Source: Polytrichum commune (lineage: Eukaryota > Streptophyta > Polytrichopsida > Polytrichales > Polytrichaceae). Taken from it: DNA of 64,000 nucleotides. The stretch covers positions 4,280,501-4,344,500 of the forward strand of contig OX485807.1 in assembly GCA_950295325.1 (NCBI GenBank), written 5' to 3'. The translations under genes were made by a program, and so were the position numbers. Shown one piece after another: positions 22,558 to 39,073 of this stretch (positions are counted from its first letter, which is position 1; the number at the start of each line of letters is the position of its first letter). The notes under the pieces were generated by a model. That model was given only the letters and a program-made list of their open reading frames with translations, was not told the origin of the DNA and searched no databases.

Positions 22558-24022
22558 GTGGGCGGCAGTGACGGAGGAGTTCCTGGAGCGAAACGAGAGG
22601 GAAGAAATAAGTTGGGCAGTGGCGGCAGTCACGTGAAGAAGAGACAAGTGGGCGGTAGTGATTGATGCGCTAGTGCCTCAGATTCAAACAACTACAAGGC
22701 CCCTCATGCTCACATGGAGTGCCTAAGAAACTAGGGAGGGGTTGTTTGAATTCAGTGATGAGAGCACGAGATGGCAGTTCTCTCGAACAGTCGTCCGAGC
22801 ATCCCTCTGTAAGCTCTTCAAATTCATGTCTGATGTTAGCATTGGCATTACAGTGTTTCGGATGTCTTTACTGATTCTGAGGCCGAGCGGTGGAAGAGTG
22901 AGCGCCTGGTCTGCCTCTCCACATGCCGCATTGTGCTGAGATGCCTCGTGACGGAGGTATGCAAGCAGTGACACAGTAGATGTCAACATTTGGTTGTTCG
23001 ACAACAACCTGCAACCAAAGACTGCTGCCTCCAGCAGATCTGGGAACTACATCCCAATTGCAGAACTCAATTGAACGTCAAGTCAGCACTTCCAACATCG
23101 TCGACTAAGACCCCCTTGGACTTCGATTTTGAGGTAGAGATTACACCCATAGTCTAATAAAATTCAAAAATGCCTCTGAAGGGGGCAATGCACATTTGTT
23201 TGGCAGCCCTGAGGGCAGATTCTCGGCAACCGTCGGTATCCTAGGGAGGTGCTGATGTTGGTGCGCATGGGAAAGGTGTAACGGAGATAATCCGGTCGGC
23301 TCATGCCGAGGAGGGAATGTTGTTGAGCTGGGGAGTGAAGGCGAAGGTGACAACGCATGCGGCCGCTAATTCCATGTGAGTTGACCCTCAAACAATGGAA
23401 GGAGAAACATGGCTGAATCTCGAATATTGGGACTTGGAAGAGTAACCTGCAATGAATGGGGTTGTGTTCCAATGCCGAATTCTACTGAGAGAGGAGAAGT
23501 CATTGTGGTTGAGGGGAGTCGGGAGAGCTCCAATGCATGGCAGGCCAAGGAAGGAAGGTCCAACAGAGGGGTGGTTGATTGGAGCTAAATGCCGTGCCTG
23601 GAAGTGAGGGGAGCCTGAACTTGGAGTTAGTAGCTAGTGGATGGTAGATGGTAGGAAGTGTTTATTTGGGTGGTGTGAATTGATTACTAGATTTGTAGTG
23701 GAAAGGTTGGCTAAGCCGACTGTTTAACTCGGCATTGGTTTAACCCAATCTTAGGATAACTCATTGTGGTAGGGTTTAGGGTTTAAGTGTGGTGTGTTGA
23801 AGACTTAATAAGTGAGGGTGTTTGGCAATACCCACAAGGGAGAAGAGCATTTCTAAATGCTTGTAACCTTGTTTCATTTTGAGTAAAGTTGTGTGTGTGA
23901 CATTTGTATTGTTGGAGCATTGGTGCCGCGTTCCAATGGCTAAGTAAGGTCAATCAAATACATGTAAGTTGTAGGCTTCCACCCGGACTACGACGCAAAA
24001 GGGTGGAGGTTTAGGGCTGACA
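22558..24022. other. GC-richer host flank 3' of the LINE (LTR-like part)
   Basis: No protein was recognised. The short frames at 22742-22939 and 23164-23472 have no known motif. The last 250 bases resemble the 3' part of a plant LTR and end GGGCTGACA. The matching left part is 12121-12901. See the solo-LTR entry. Confidence 0.4.
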
Positions 24023-24027
24023 ATATC

Positions 24028-27000
24028 ATTACTTGAAATTATCAATTAAGTATATTTGGACAACCCACTTGCCCAAAATTAATGGGATGTGGATTTGTGG
24101 AAACAAAACATCAAACAATAATAACATAATCAACAACACAATAATCATTGTATTTCATGTTCACCAACCACCATATTTGTGTAGTTTTACGATCTAATGT
24201 ATATCATATTGGTGGTTAGAATTGTCCAAAATTCATGCATAAATTCAAATATATTTAAATTCCAGTTTTGAGTCTAGTGGAATCCCTCAAGAATTCCTCT
24301 TGGTTGTATTTCTATTCTCCTAGCAATTGTATTTGTCAATTACACACACAATAAACATAAAATCTAAACTTGCTATGTTGGTGTGGGCTATGCATGAAAC
24401 AAAACAACACAATTTATTACCAATGTAGGTTTTATGGAAGTCACTATCAATTCCAAATGAGCACACTTACAATTTGAATCATCATATAGTTATTATAGCA
24501 ATATTTTAAAGAATATATTATATATATTATATATGTGTGTATATGTATTTATATAACATTAAAATATTATTTGAATATTATTTATTATATCATAATGCAA
24601 CACTGTGATTATTCAAAACTATTCGATTTGTCTTTACTTCAATCATATGTACGTCTAGAACAAACTAGAAAAATTAATCACAATTTTAACTTGATTGGTG
24701 CAAATATTTACAAGATATGAATGGTGGAAATGTGTTTATTAATTGTGAAGGATAATCATGCACATAAAAGAACCAGGATACATTGAGTTGAATTTTTACT
24801 AGTGTCCAATAACTTTATAAATTTCAAACAAAGAGAATTTTGGAGCTACATCAAATTTGTCTACATCACAAAACCAATAATAAATTATGAGTAAAATACT
24901 CATACCTTCTCATACTTTTAGTTAAACATTTTTACCCTTTCATAGTTTTAATTCAACAATCATTCCCATCATACTCAACTATATAGTCATGACCGTTCAT
25001 ATTTTCAATTGAATAGTCATACCCCTTCATGTCTAAATAAGATTATTGTCCATCTTCATATTCTAAGCAAGTTTAAGTGTTTGTCAATCAAAGAGATAAT
25101 GCTAGCCTCTAGGGTTGGCATGAACAAGGGGCACTTCACCTTCATCATACCCATGAGCTCATATATAAGTCTAAAGCGGGTTCACTAAACATGGCATTTG
25201 TCAATCATGTCTTTGAAAATGCATTACCCTGCACTCCTTATGTTTCAACCAAAGATTCATACACCTTTATATTTTGAAATACTCATCCCCCTCATACTTA
25301 CAAGCAACAGTTGTTTCCCACGTGTTTAAAAATCATTAGTGCTAAATATCCTCATATTTGGAGCAATGTGGGTCCTTGCCAATCGTTTTTATGGAAATAT
25401 ACATATTTGAACTTATTGAATTACACCAAGATTGAATCATTAAAATATAAAGAAGGCGTGCATAATTATGGAAGTTGGAAGATACATAGTCGTGCTAGAA
25501 AATGACATGAGCCATGGGCTTGGGTCAAATAAAGTGCACATGTGGCTCAGAACATACTTCTACTTGTGACCTTTTTATGAGAGTTATGGATTTTGCTTCA
25601 TTTATCTATTTTCAAAGACCAACATTTTAGCAACTTTGCACGAGGATTATGGAGATCATTTCACTCATCAATTGTGGAGGACAAAATTTGAATGTTTCTT
25701 ACCTCCTCTAGTCTTCAAGTTCATCCCATGATCTTTTGAACATGAAGCAATGGTGGAACACTTTGCAACTCAACAATTGGGCCTTCACTAAATCATGTCT
25801 CATAATAATTTGTAAACATGCTTATGAAGGAAAAACATATGATCGTAGTTTGTACACTATCCAGATAATGGATTTGTCGAAGAAAAAAAATTTAGTATCA
25901 CATGCCCCCCTCCCCCCTTTAGCTCCTTACAGACACCAATCTTGCCTTGTTTTGTATCTCGTCTAGTTATCAATCTAGTTCAAATACAATTTCTTGAAAG
26001 TTATTCTTGTGTACCCCCAATACCAAAGTCTTCATTTGGACATGTGTTTATCTAGACATTAGAATTGGAATATTTCACAAACATACGCGTTAGGTTTCAT
26101 TATTACAATGTTCTTAGCCCCGAATTACATTACACTACAGATGTGATCCATGTAATAGGTGATCATACGTATATAAAAAATTGCGAGACTTTTATTGTTG
26201 AGTCTCTCGTTTTTGTTGTTAACCCAACTTTAGAGGAATTTGATGAGCATTACCCATTTTGTACAATGCAATCTCCACATATAATCCACAACATTTTTCA
26301 TTCATCTTATCATTTGCATATTTTGCTCTAGTGTAGAGCGACTAACTTGCACATGTGCCATCCTCTGCATAGTCCAAGCCATGCTAGAACAACAGGCAAT
26401 GGCAGGGTGACAGACCACTGCCTTCGAGCACATTGGCTTTGTTGTATATTTAAATTAAAAAATCCTCCCTCCACTCGCATGCTTTGGAATATAATGGGAT
26501 GATCACCAAGGCTGTAGAAACCATGATTTGTGCCACTTATACAACGAGGATCTAGTAGAATACCACCCCCTATTAGTTTATGATTCACTATTCCCAATTG
26601 AATCTCTTTTCGGGGCCTATGATGTTGATTTTGTGGTCAATTTTGCTCAAAAAAATAATTCGTTGAAACACAAAGGGCTCACAACAAAATTTTAAACTTA
26701 CTTAAATGCCCAAATTCTTGGTCAATCACTAAGTTGCATGTACTTATGTAGAATACTGCACTTTTGTAATCAAATTTGTGTTGGACCACATGATAGTTGT
26801 ATATTTTTTAGATCCACTCAAATCCCACGTGGAAATCATAGTTTGGCATCTAAAAAAGAAAAAATTAACTATAAAGCACCTCGAGATATGGGTGAACATT
26901 CATAGCACCTACGGAAGGAGAGGGCGTACAGGAGGAAGGGGAGTATGCAAATGTTGATTACTATCATATAACCTGGTAATTTCCATGCCTAGCTAAAGAA

Positions 27001-27507
27001 TCCCTAAATTAAGATTGAAGACCCTAAATTAATTCAATGTACTTAATTTGAAATGAAGCACCAATCAACTTACAGGGGACAATATCCTACTATCACCTCC
27101 TCAGTATGTATTATGAAACGAAATCCTTGCGATACAAAGAGCCCCATAAGCAGTGTTTGAGGAAAATTTCGGACATAACTGATCAAGATCCAAGTGTTTT
27201 CAAGTCTAACTGGTTACATGTTTACATTTGTTGGTATTTCTTTATTGATTCAAGGTATATTCCATAGATTCCTCTAAAATGATCGGTAACTTTCCTGAGG
27301 CCTTGAACTTCAACTGGTTATTTCTCAAACTCAACTAAGTCATAATCTGTAACTAACGGCAAGTTTCTCCCCGTTCATTGCCCATAAGTTAACTATAAGT
27401 TACCTTATTAGATTGGCTTTAAGATGAGATCAAGGAGGTCGGCTGAGTCAGCCAAGATAGGCCTGCTTTAAAACATCACCATCGACTTTAAAAGGTTACC
27501 ATACAAA
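24028..27507. other. Unassigned AT-rich spacer
   Basis: No gene recognised. A TA-rich microsatellite lies at about 24508-24555. Short plus-strand frames at 25311-26331 have no family motif and no supporting splice pattern. Confidence 0.45.
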
Positions 27508-27942
27508 TCACTCAAATTTTATTTGCTCTTCATCGAGCGTACCCAAGTCGAAGGACAACCCGAGTCCCGTAAGATTATGTGATTGGTCCACAAAGGACAT
27601 GGCATTAGCCACAGTTAACCTTGCCATGTTACGTCTAGGGTTGGGGCTTGGGACGGTGGAGGTGGGACTGTTGCTATCATTGATGGTGTCCCATGTGACC
27701 CGAGTCCTAAGTGGCCAAGCGACCCCGGTCGGTTTTAAATTTTCACCCTTGAGAGGGAATTGGAAACACACCGAGTTTAAGTTACGTGCATTTAAGTTGC
27801 CAAATGATTCGATGGTGATCCGATCCGATCTTTCATAAACGTTCGTGCATGTCACCATGTGCAAGACCTCACTATCTCCGTCCATACCGCACCTTGGAGA
27901 GCTTATTTGATTGAGCCCTTCGCCCTTCTCCGATGATAACAT
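27508..27942 (-). CDS. Hypothetical ORF, 144 codons, doubtful
   Basis: ATG at 27942 to a stop at 27508. The inferred protein has no signal peptide, membrane segment or motif that I recognise. The local DNA is richer in G+C than its surroundings. Composition (many Asn, Ser, Thr and Leu) is compatible with a real protein, but a competing plus-strand frame (27599-27838) covers the same DNA. It may be a transposon remnant or chance. Confidence 0.15.
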   Translation of the reverse strand: MLSSEKGEGLNQISSPRCGMDGDSEVLHMVTCTNVYERSDRITIESFGNLNARNLNSVCFQFPLKGENLKPTGVAWPLRTRVTWDTINDSNSPTSTVPSPNPRRNMARLTVANAMSFVDQSHNLTGLGLSFDLGTLDEEQIKFE

Positions 27943-29497
27943 ATGATGCCCACATGCTTGTCTACGATCTCATCAACGATTTATAGCTTAAGATTACAAT
28001 TTAGATTAAATGGTGTTGGACAAAACGATATGTCTATTGTCGAGGAGCTTATTCTTTTTGTTAGAAGGCACTCGTAGTCATTCTACACACCTGACCAAGG
28101 GCCATGAGAAGAAATGATTTAGGTTATTTTATCATGGTCATTGGTTGGTGATCTAAAGACCATGGCCAAGAGAAATCCATATCACTTTTCAAAAATCTTG
28201 GTCACAAGACACGGTCGTCTTATTTTTTTGCTAAAAGAACTTATTTGGGTTCCCATGTTGTAAAATTTGGGTGACCACCAAACATTATTCATTTATGGAC
28301 ACGTAGGTTTTTAGGTCACTTCTATGTCATTTTCTCATTCATTTCTTGACATGCTGACCCATGGTCACTTTTTATTTTTGGTGACCTTATGTAAATGGAA
28401 GTGGTATTGCCACTCATTTCTCAACCAATGACAAATTTTAGAAAGCAATGGTCATGGTCACAAGTCAACAACATAAACATGCCCTCACATACACTATCAA
28501 GATGAGATATGACTATGGAGTTGTCACATATTGTCATCAGCTAGAGTTTTTATATTCTTTGTCTTTGAGTGGGTATGGTATATTTCCAATAAATAAATAA
28601 ATAAGGTTTCCTATAAAAGCAAGCATTGTAAATGAAGAGGGTCTTCACCCAAATGGCTACTGCATCTTTCCATCAGTTGGGCACTCTATCCTAAGATTAC
28701 CATATGCCAAATAGTTGGTGAAGCATAGTAAACACCAACATGTAGTTAAAAGCCAAGGGAGTGAACTACAACCATTGTGTACAATGTTGATTTTGAACAT
28801 ATGGTCATGCCTTTCATGTGATTGCCAATTTTTACATTGCTGATTTTTTTTGGACAAGTTGGTCAAATTTCAACATGTCTTTTGACACTTAATTTTTCAT
28901 ATTGATGGCTTCATAACCCCTTACTAATTTCTATTTTTAAAAAAATCACAACAACGTGTAAAATAATAGTACAAAGTGAAACAATATGTAATTAACTCAC
29001 TTTCATTATGTAGTTGTCAATGACCTCTATAGCCATTACTATGTGGAAATTGAGATTATGAACTTGTGAGCTTGTATACGAAAAACATCCTTTACTACTG
29101 AGTGTTTCCTAAAATTTGACACCGTAATCTATTTATGCTTCAAATATAGAGCATTATCGAATAAACAACGGTGATTGGAGTTAACCCACTTGCCTTTGAA
29201 TAGCATGTAGAGACACGTGAAATGCAAGCTCAGTAAGTTGTAACCTCCAAAAATGGTTGCAAAGGTGGATGCACTGAACTATGAGCACATTGCATTGACA
29301 ACTCCTAGTGATAAGATGTTTACATGTATTTTGAATTTTCATATGTCAAATGATGGACATTTTGGGATTGATATGTCAAATGACGGGTTGAAGGTTTTGG
29401 CCCTCAGTCTTCGGTCTTTTGACAGATCAGTTGGAGCTAGTGACAGTGACCGTTTGTCAAATGGGTTATGACGGGTTCAAAAAGAAATTGTGATTGT
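27943..29497. other. Unassigned spacer
   Basis: No gene recognised. Repeated short words such as GGTCATGGTCA and TGGTCATTGGTTG around 28,080-28,460 in both orientations suggest a decayed foldback element, but clear ends could not be set. Confidence 0.4.
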
Positions 29498-29700
29498 GTA
29501 ACATAGGCATATACCTCACTGCACGATTGAACATACTCATACAAATATATTAATAAATACACATGAACGCCAAATGTCATGAGGTGACACCAGTAGTGAA
29601 ATTGTTAATCATAATTGTAACCAAACATATGCCTCAAAGTAAGGTAAATGACACTATTATGCATGTGACACTAAATACCATAAATGGTGTAGAATACATA
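29498..29700. repeat. Dispersed repeat A, copy 2
   Basis: Related to 507-690 in the same orientation, with shared GTAACATAGGCATA(T/C)ACCTCA, GTCATGAGGTGACAC and CCATAAATGGTGTAG blocks. Moderately diverged. Confidence 0.55.
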
Positions 29701-30198
29701 GTAAGGAACCCCAACAAACATTATCATGAATTTGTTTTGGGCATAATTTGGGAGATAATATAGGTGAGTGACTAGGTAGGTGCTAGGTTTCCTTCACCAA
29801 ATGCAATTGCTTTCAATCTACGGTCTTTTATTGGATTTGTACTCTAGAATTTATGGTGTCAAATCTTCTCACATCCACTAAATCAGTAAGTAGATCGTAA
29901 GGAGGCCGACACCCACTGGCCTATTACCAAAGTGCCTAATAATATCGAACTTATTAACAAGGTTAATACCAAATCATGTGCAACATTTTTCATGTCGCAC
30001 TATAGTAAACAGGGAGAAATTCAAGCCAACGTAGTTGTTATTCTTACTTCTTTTTATTATCAACTGGTTATTCATTGAAGTGTTTTGGTTATTCTTTGCA
30101 CTTTTACTTAGAATAGTATAATTTTGAAATATTCTTTGGTCCATTTCCTAGAGTGTTGATTCAACGTTGGTAATTTGGGGAAACGAACCATATGTTAT

Positions 30199-30430
30199 GC
30201 AACTACACCAAATATGATATTTAGTGTGACTTACAAGTTGGATTTACACGGTGCTAAATTCTTTTACTATTGAAATAAATTTCTACTAAGTAAAGTTGTC
30301 AATGTCTTCTACTGTCCAAACTACCAATTTAGAATTTGTTGGTAAAATATGATATGTACAGTAAATAGATATAGCATTGTGTAATTTCAAATAGTAAGTC
30401 ACACTAAATATCATATTTAGGGTAGTAGCA
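30199..30430. mobile_element. Foldback/MITE-like element with long inverted arms
   Basis: The left arm contains AAATATGATATTTAGTGTGA followed by CTTAC, and the right arm is its perfect reverse complement (GTAAGTCACACTAAATATC... at about 30394-30420). Weaker complementarity extends to about 65 bp on each side. The whole is about 232 bp with no coding potential, typical of a MITE. No target duplication could be assigned, so the superfamily is open. Confidence 0.6.
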
Positions 30431-32749
30431 GATTTTCTCCGTTCATTGTTGTAATGGCCTTTGGAACAAAATTAACAACACATGATCGGTAAATATGGAC
30501 AAATTACTTGTTCAATAATAATAATACATGAAACAATTGTTTGCGTTATTGATACACGCATAGTGTACAATAAATTATTTAGGGGAAGTATTGAGTTATC
30601 CGGAAAGTCCCTCAAAGTGGTACGAGACCTTCTTTAAGAGAAATTTCTATGAAGAGCTCGGTAGATTGTCATGTATTGGAGCCTATTTTGTGAAAGTTGG
30701 GTGAAACATTTGGGACCTCCTCTTTCCACCTCAAAAAATATGTTAGACTTTAAAGGCGTTAGGGCATGTGCATCCCGCTATCTTAAATCTTAGATTCGGC
30801 CATGCAAGGCTAGCTTGGCCCACCCATCTTAGTAGGATAAGCTAAAAAGCTGGGATTTAATAGCTTGATGGCAACTCTTTGTGTATTATAATGTAAGCAT
30901 TAAGAAAACTTGGGTGACTTGCTGTCAACTCTCATAAACTCAAGGTTTGGGACTAAATTTATACTTTTACGTGCTTTACTTTATTGATGACTCTATTATG
31001 GTGGAACTCATAAGTATACATCATATTTTAAGAAGTAGTGTGACCAAAGCACCATTATAGATGCATGTTTTCATAATGAACAAAATGTGCATGTTACAAG
31101 TACAATGTGCCCTCTATATTTGTAACCTTTGTGTTGGTTAAAATTTCTAATCGGGGGTTTATATAACATATTTACAGCAAGACATGCATTTCACATCTAA
31201 GATTAGTTTTTTATCATTTTTTATTTTAATCACAGGGCCCAACAATAGTATTGCATCTATACAATTTCAATATGGTCAAACTTCATGCATAAGTCTAGAT
31301 TTATTTGAAACCTTGTTCACACCATGCCACACCACATCCTCCAAATTGCACATCATGTGGGAGCAACCAAAAGATTTCATTTTTAAATACTACTGTGCTG
31401 AATGGATGAACATGAAGATGCAAAAGAATATTAAGCAATTTTAAAGTCTTTGCAAAGATCCATTTCTAGATCAACACCAAGCTCATTGATCAAACTTATT
31501 AAAAAACAAACACGTGCTACCAATCATTTTGGGATAGAACTAACAATTAACCCCTAAATGCCTAAGACGCCCAAATGTGCCAAAATAGATGTGTTCTTTT
31601 GTGGTAGTTAATTAGATTTTATCTATATGTTTTGATATTTTAGTATGTGAGGTGATATAAGATGTGGACCCCACAAGCGATTTGTCTTTGCTAGTTGGAC
31701 TAGATGCAAAACTTGGATTTTCCCCTTCCAAAAGCATGTTGATTGGGATATCCATTGTAACCCCCCCCCCCCGCCCCAGTCTGGTTGATTTAGGGGGTTT
31801 AGGGGGTCACATCTCCATCTTATTTTGGAATCTATGAACCAATATTCTATTGAATTTGTCTTTTATTCTTTTGTGCCATATCTACCACTGACATTTGGAT
31901 AGTGAGATTCAAATGTACCTCCATCAAAAAATCGACAATGCCCAATTCCCATGGAAACTACAAGGGCCCTCAAAAATCATTTTGTGGCATTTTGAAAAGT
32001 TGCAAGGTGAATGTAATTGTCATCTTTGGTAAATTTCTAATGTGTACTATTGAACTCAATAAGAAAGTAGCGTGAGAATATAACTTTTTTGACACCTCAT
32101 CACTTAAACTTTAAACATAATAGTTGGAGATACTTAGACAACTAAAACATTTGAGGTACTCCTCCCCTACATGCTCTAGACATCTATATGGTTCGATAAC
32201 TTGGAACTTGCTAATCAAATGTGGTAAAAAAACTTGATAAAGCTTTGATTTTCACATAGGATTTCCCAATGTCATTATAGGGTGGCCAATGGGTAGGCAT
32301 TTAGGGGTTAAACAACACCAAGGGCTTGATGAAGCTTTGGAGACAAGACAAGTGAGCTTTTATTAGATTTTTCTAAATGTGAAAATTAATGCTCAGGGTG
32401 TTTGAAAATTGCTTCTATCTAATCAATTCTAAAAACAATATTTGAAAGCGTAAACCCTTTCCAATCTAGACACAAATGGTATTGATGAATTCCTCTAAAT
32501 GGCCACTCTCGAAGAATATTGCTCCCTTTTATGTTGCACATCATCATTTCATTAGAAAGCATAATAGCAATATTTGCGATTTAGAAACAAATGATCTAAA
32601 AGGAAGAATAGTCACCCTGGGCATTTGAGTAAGATAGTGTAAGATCTAGGTTTACGAATGTAATATACTTTTAGAAGCTCAATACACTAGTGAGTAAACA
32701 AAGAGAGGGATCATTTTATATGAATGTACCTCTCACTCATCCAACTAAA

Positions 32750-32935
32750 AAACTATGAAATAATATGCAGCCCAAAGGTTACTTGACTAGATGATTTGAC
32801 ACCACGATTAGCTATAAAAACCCCAAATTAGTGTATTTGAGTTCATTTGAGATGATTTTGACAACAAACCTATAGTGCGTCAAGTTTTTATGTTGGATTG
32901 ATGAGAGGTATACTCGTATATACTAATTCCCTCCC
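32750..32935. repeat. Dispersed repeat B, copy 2
   Basis: Shares with 2410-2605 the blocks ATGAAATAATATGCAGCC (variant), a CTAGATGATTTGACAC-like block, CAAGTTTTT and GATTGATGAGAGGTATACTCGT. A shorter related piece is at about 140-190. Class unknown. Confidence 0.45.
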
Positions 32936-34846
32936 TCCCTCTCTGCGACTGGACTCACATTAATTAATCGTTTTGTTACCTTGATTGAATCATTCCCTTG
33001 AATATAATCCAAGTCTTAATTGATGCCGTCTTGTTTTAGTATACCTGAACTGATGAGTGGCAGTTGTAAGTATACGGATTAGTACAACAACTGATGAACC
33101 GGCCACCACTACTTACTGAATTATACGTTGACCATTGCATGTTCAACGCTTGCTTGTTGCTTGGAATGGTGAAACCATGTTGCAGTGCATTGTAATTTGT
33201 TGTTGTAGTGGCATTGATGGGCATCAAGCATTTCTCCTTGCTGACTGAAGACTGGAGAGATCACGAGGGTTAAATTATATTTAAATGAATGTTTCACTGC
33301 AGGAGACTAATTATGAGTGCTTCAAACTGAACCCCACACTTTGGCCTGCAGCTCACAATCAAAGGCCAAGTTTCGGTCCGCGAATATTTCTTGGAGTGCG
33401 GGAGTCAAGAGATTAGGAAGCATGGTAGGTGTACGGCTGTTCATATGCATTGACAGTTGATTATATTTGATCCTTAGACATTGAATGGCCCCATGAACAT
33501 TCAGCTCCTTTATTTTCATCTTGAACTCTGACTCGACCACCGTCCGCTAGGTTACACAGATAGTCGTGCCCGCAATATTGATGTTGGAACCACCTTTGTG
33601 ATTATAGTTGTGAGTTACTAGAATACAATATCTAACTCATCTCCAAACTAACATCAATTTCATCAATTTCGACCATAATGATTTATGGATGCCATTTCTT
33701 TTGACACACTAGATGAACAGACGGTTAAGTAAGTAAACCGTCAAAATTGCTCACCCTTCATCTTAGGCTGCAGTGACCATCATGGTCTAACTTACATTCA
33801 CCATGATACTTTAAGATGTAACATGGCAACTATCCTCAGCATGTATATGTGGCACATTGAACGGATGACCATTGCTCCCTTCATTGCACATATAGAATTT
33901 AATCCATTTTGCCTGCAACTTACGAGACTCGTGCATCTTGGAGACATGCCTCAATTTGTAGTACATTTGTGTTTCCCATGATTCGCCTGAAGACCATCTA
34001 GTGAGTAAGAATTTGGCTACTTCTTTGCATTTGATATATACGGATTTTAAGACTAGTGATGTAAAAGCAAATTCACTCTTAGAAAACATACTAAGGAATA
34101 TCTGAGTCTTATGTGGTTGACACTCTCTTCTTCAGCAAACACCTATACTTGAGTGGTATATGACAAAGTTAGTAAATAGGTATGGACATCGAAATGACAT
34201 GTGCAAACAATTGGTTCAATGGTGAACACGGTTGGGAGGATCTAGTGATCGTTTAAAAAGTAAGAAAATCTTCCAAGAATATTTAGTTTGGACGATCTTA
34301 TAACCTTTGCATCTTCAGAAGATATGGAATCTGAAATGACAATCTTTGTAGTTTGCAATTGCTAACCGGGTGAAAATTCCTGAAAATATGTTTGTGGATT
34401 TGCAAGCACTCACAGTAGGGCCTTAACTCATAACCTTGGGTTCCTCAAAAGCTCAGGGAGTGTGCACCAGGTGATGAACTGGGGTTAGTTAATAGCGAGT
34501 CCTTGGCACCTGGGTTGAGGATAATAATAAATAATCACAAATTAGAGCCTCGACGTTGTATTGATTTTTTGTGATGGTTCCTCCCGCCCCCAGTGCCTGC
34601 CCGGCCCGTGTGACGCGACAACGAACTGCCATGGCACACAGTTGGCACAACTCGCCGACCCAGATGTGACCCGGTGATATAGAATTGATATAGATTGGTA
34701 CATGGGAGGCATCACATATCTGATTACTTTTCACGTACCAGTGACAATCCGCACCTCCCATTGGGCTAGTTTGGAAGTAAGGTGTCTCAACCTGTTCAGG
34801 GCGTGTCACAGCACAGCTACAGTTCACAGACCCAGGGTTCGAAATT

Positions 34847-34882
34847 AGAGAGAGAGAGAGAGAAGCTGATAGAGAGAGAGAG
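34847..34882. repeat. (GA)n microsatellite
   Basis: Two GA runs separated by AAGCTGATA. A further GA-rich stretch follows at about 34956-34980. Confidence 0.75.
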
Positions 34883-36022
34883 TGAGGAGTAGGCTAGAAA
34901 TGAGAATAGGCTGTCTACGCTTCAGGTAGTAAGCTTAGTAATAGAAGTGTAGAGTGAAGAGAGAGAGAGAGTGAGAGAGCACGTTGGCAAAGGTAACAAG
35001 GCAGTTGCCTTGAAGGCCACATGAGTGCCTCATGAGTGCACCAGATTCTCGCAAGATCTGCCCTCTTTTACTCGACCACCCATGATCTGCCGACCTCCTC
35101 CGCCGGCACCCTCGACTCATACTTATACCCCCACACCCTCTCCACTCCTGGCACTAACTTACAGTTCTGGAAGGCAGTCACTCAGACAGACAGACAGACA
35201 GGCTTAGACTAACTTCTTCATCATCTGGTTCAACTACTTCAACGAGTGCTAAATCCCCATACCCTGCTAAGTCGAGTACCAGAAGAGCCTGGCGCTAATC
35301 CTCCCCGGCTCTCTGTTGAGTGAGGGAGCCCCAAAAGTAGGAGTTTTGGGTTGTGGGTTAGTGGTGACCAGATTTGGTGGCTTGAGAGGGTGATTCAGGT
35401 GGTAGTTGTGAGAGAAGGTGGTTCGGGATTCTGGATTCTGCAGAGGGAGCTACATTGCTGAATTGGTTGGGAGGTGGCGGTAGTTGATGGTAGTTGACGG
35501 TAGTTTCCGGAATTTGATTTCCATCAGGCTGCTCTCCTTGCCCTTACTGGGTCGGTACAGATGAGATTTAGTTGTGGCTCCTGTGAAGAGTAGAAGCTTG
35601 CGAGATCATGCCTGGTGAGGGAGCCATTTTTATAGAAATGGCTGTGCAAATTTCTGATATGGGTTTGAATATCGTCGTGTGTGAGGGAGCTGCTGGTGTA
35701 GCTGCTAGTTGAGCCAGGGTTCATTTGGAGAGAGTCCAGCATATTGCAGGTCACGCAAGTCAATAGATTCCAGTACATATTATTGCCCTCCCTGCCGACG
35801 ATTACGATATAATTTAGAAATCGTACACGAAAGAGTCATCAAGTTGAAGGATACGATATACCTTGTAGCAAGGATAATTGCAAAGTGACTTCTTTTCCTT
35901 CCTCGACACAGCTACTAGCTAGCTAACAGCCAATATAGCCAAGACCTGGATAGAGTGGAGTGGTTTTCGACAGGTAGACTGATTGTAACTTATATATCCG
36001 AAAACATCATATTATTGCTGCG

Positions 36023-39073
<3,051 letters not shown>

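Larger units (their letters stand above)
12121..24022. mobile_element. Probable solo LTR or LTR-like element, split by a LINE
   Basis: With the LINE and one target duplication removed, 12121-12927 plus 22558-24022 gives about 2.27 kb. It begins TGTGAGCCC and ends GGGCTGACA, that is, TG...CA with short inverted ends. Flanking 5-bp sequences are GTATC (12116-12120) and ATATC (24023-24027), a 4 of 5 match. It is distinctly richer in G+C than its AT-rich surroundings. The stretch near 23,850-23,930 (GTAACCTTG...GAGTAAAGTTGTG) looks like the R/U5 part of an LTR. No gag or pol and no second LTR are visible. The interpretation is an inference; an unrelated GC-rich island is the alternative. Confidence 0.4.
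30431..35990. other. Spacer with simple repeats, no gene recognised
   Basis: A C run lies at about 31760-31777, and dispersed repeat B copy 2 at about 32750-32935. GA microsatellites lie at 34847-34882 and about 34956-34980, followed by a more G+C-rich stretch upstream of the cytokinin dehydrogenase gene. Minus-strand frames at 34489-34827 and 35524-35778 lack known motifs. Confidence 0.45.

Noticed and set aside
34489-34827. 112-codon minus frame
   Set aside because: No recognisable motif and no splice partners; no evidence beyond length.
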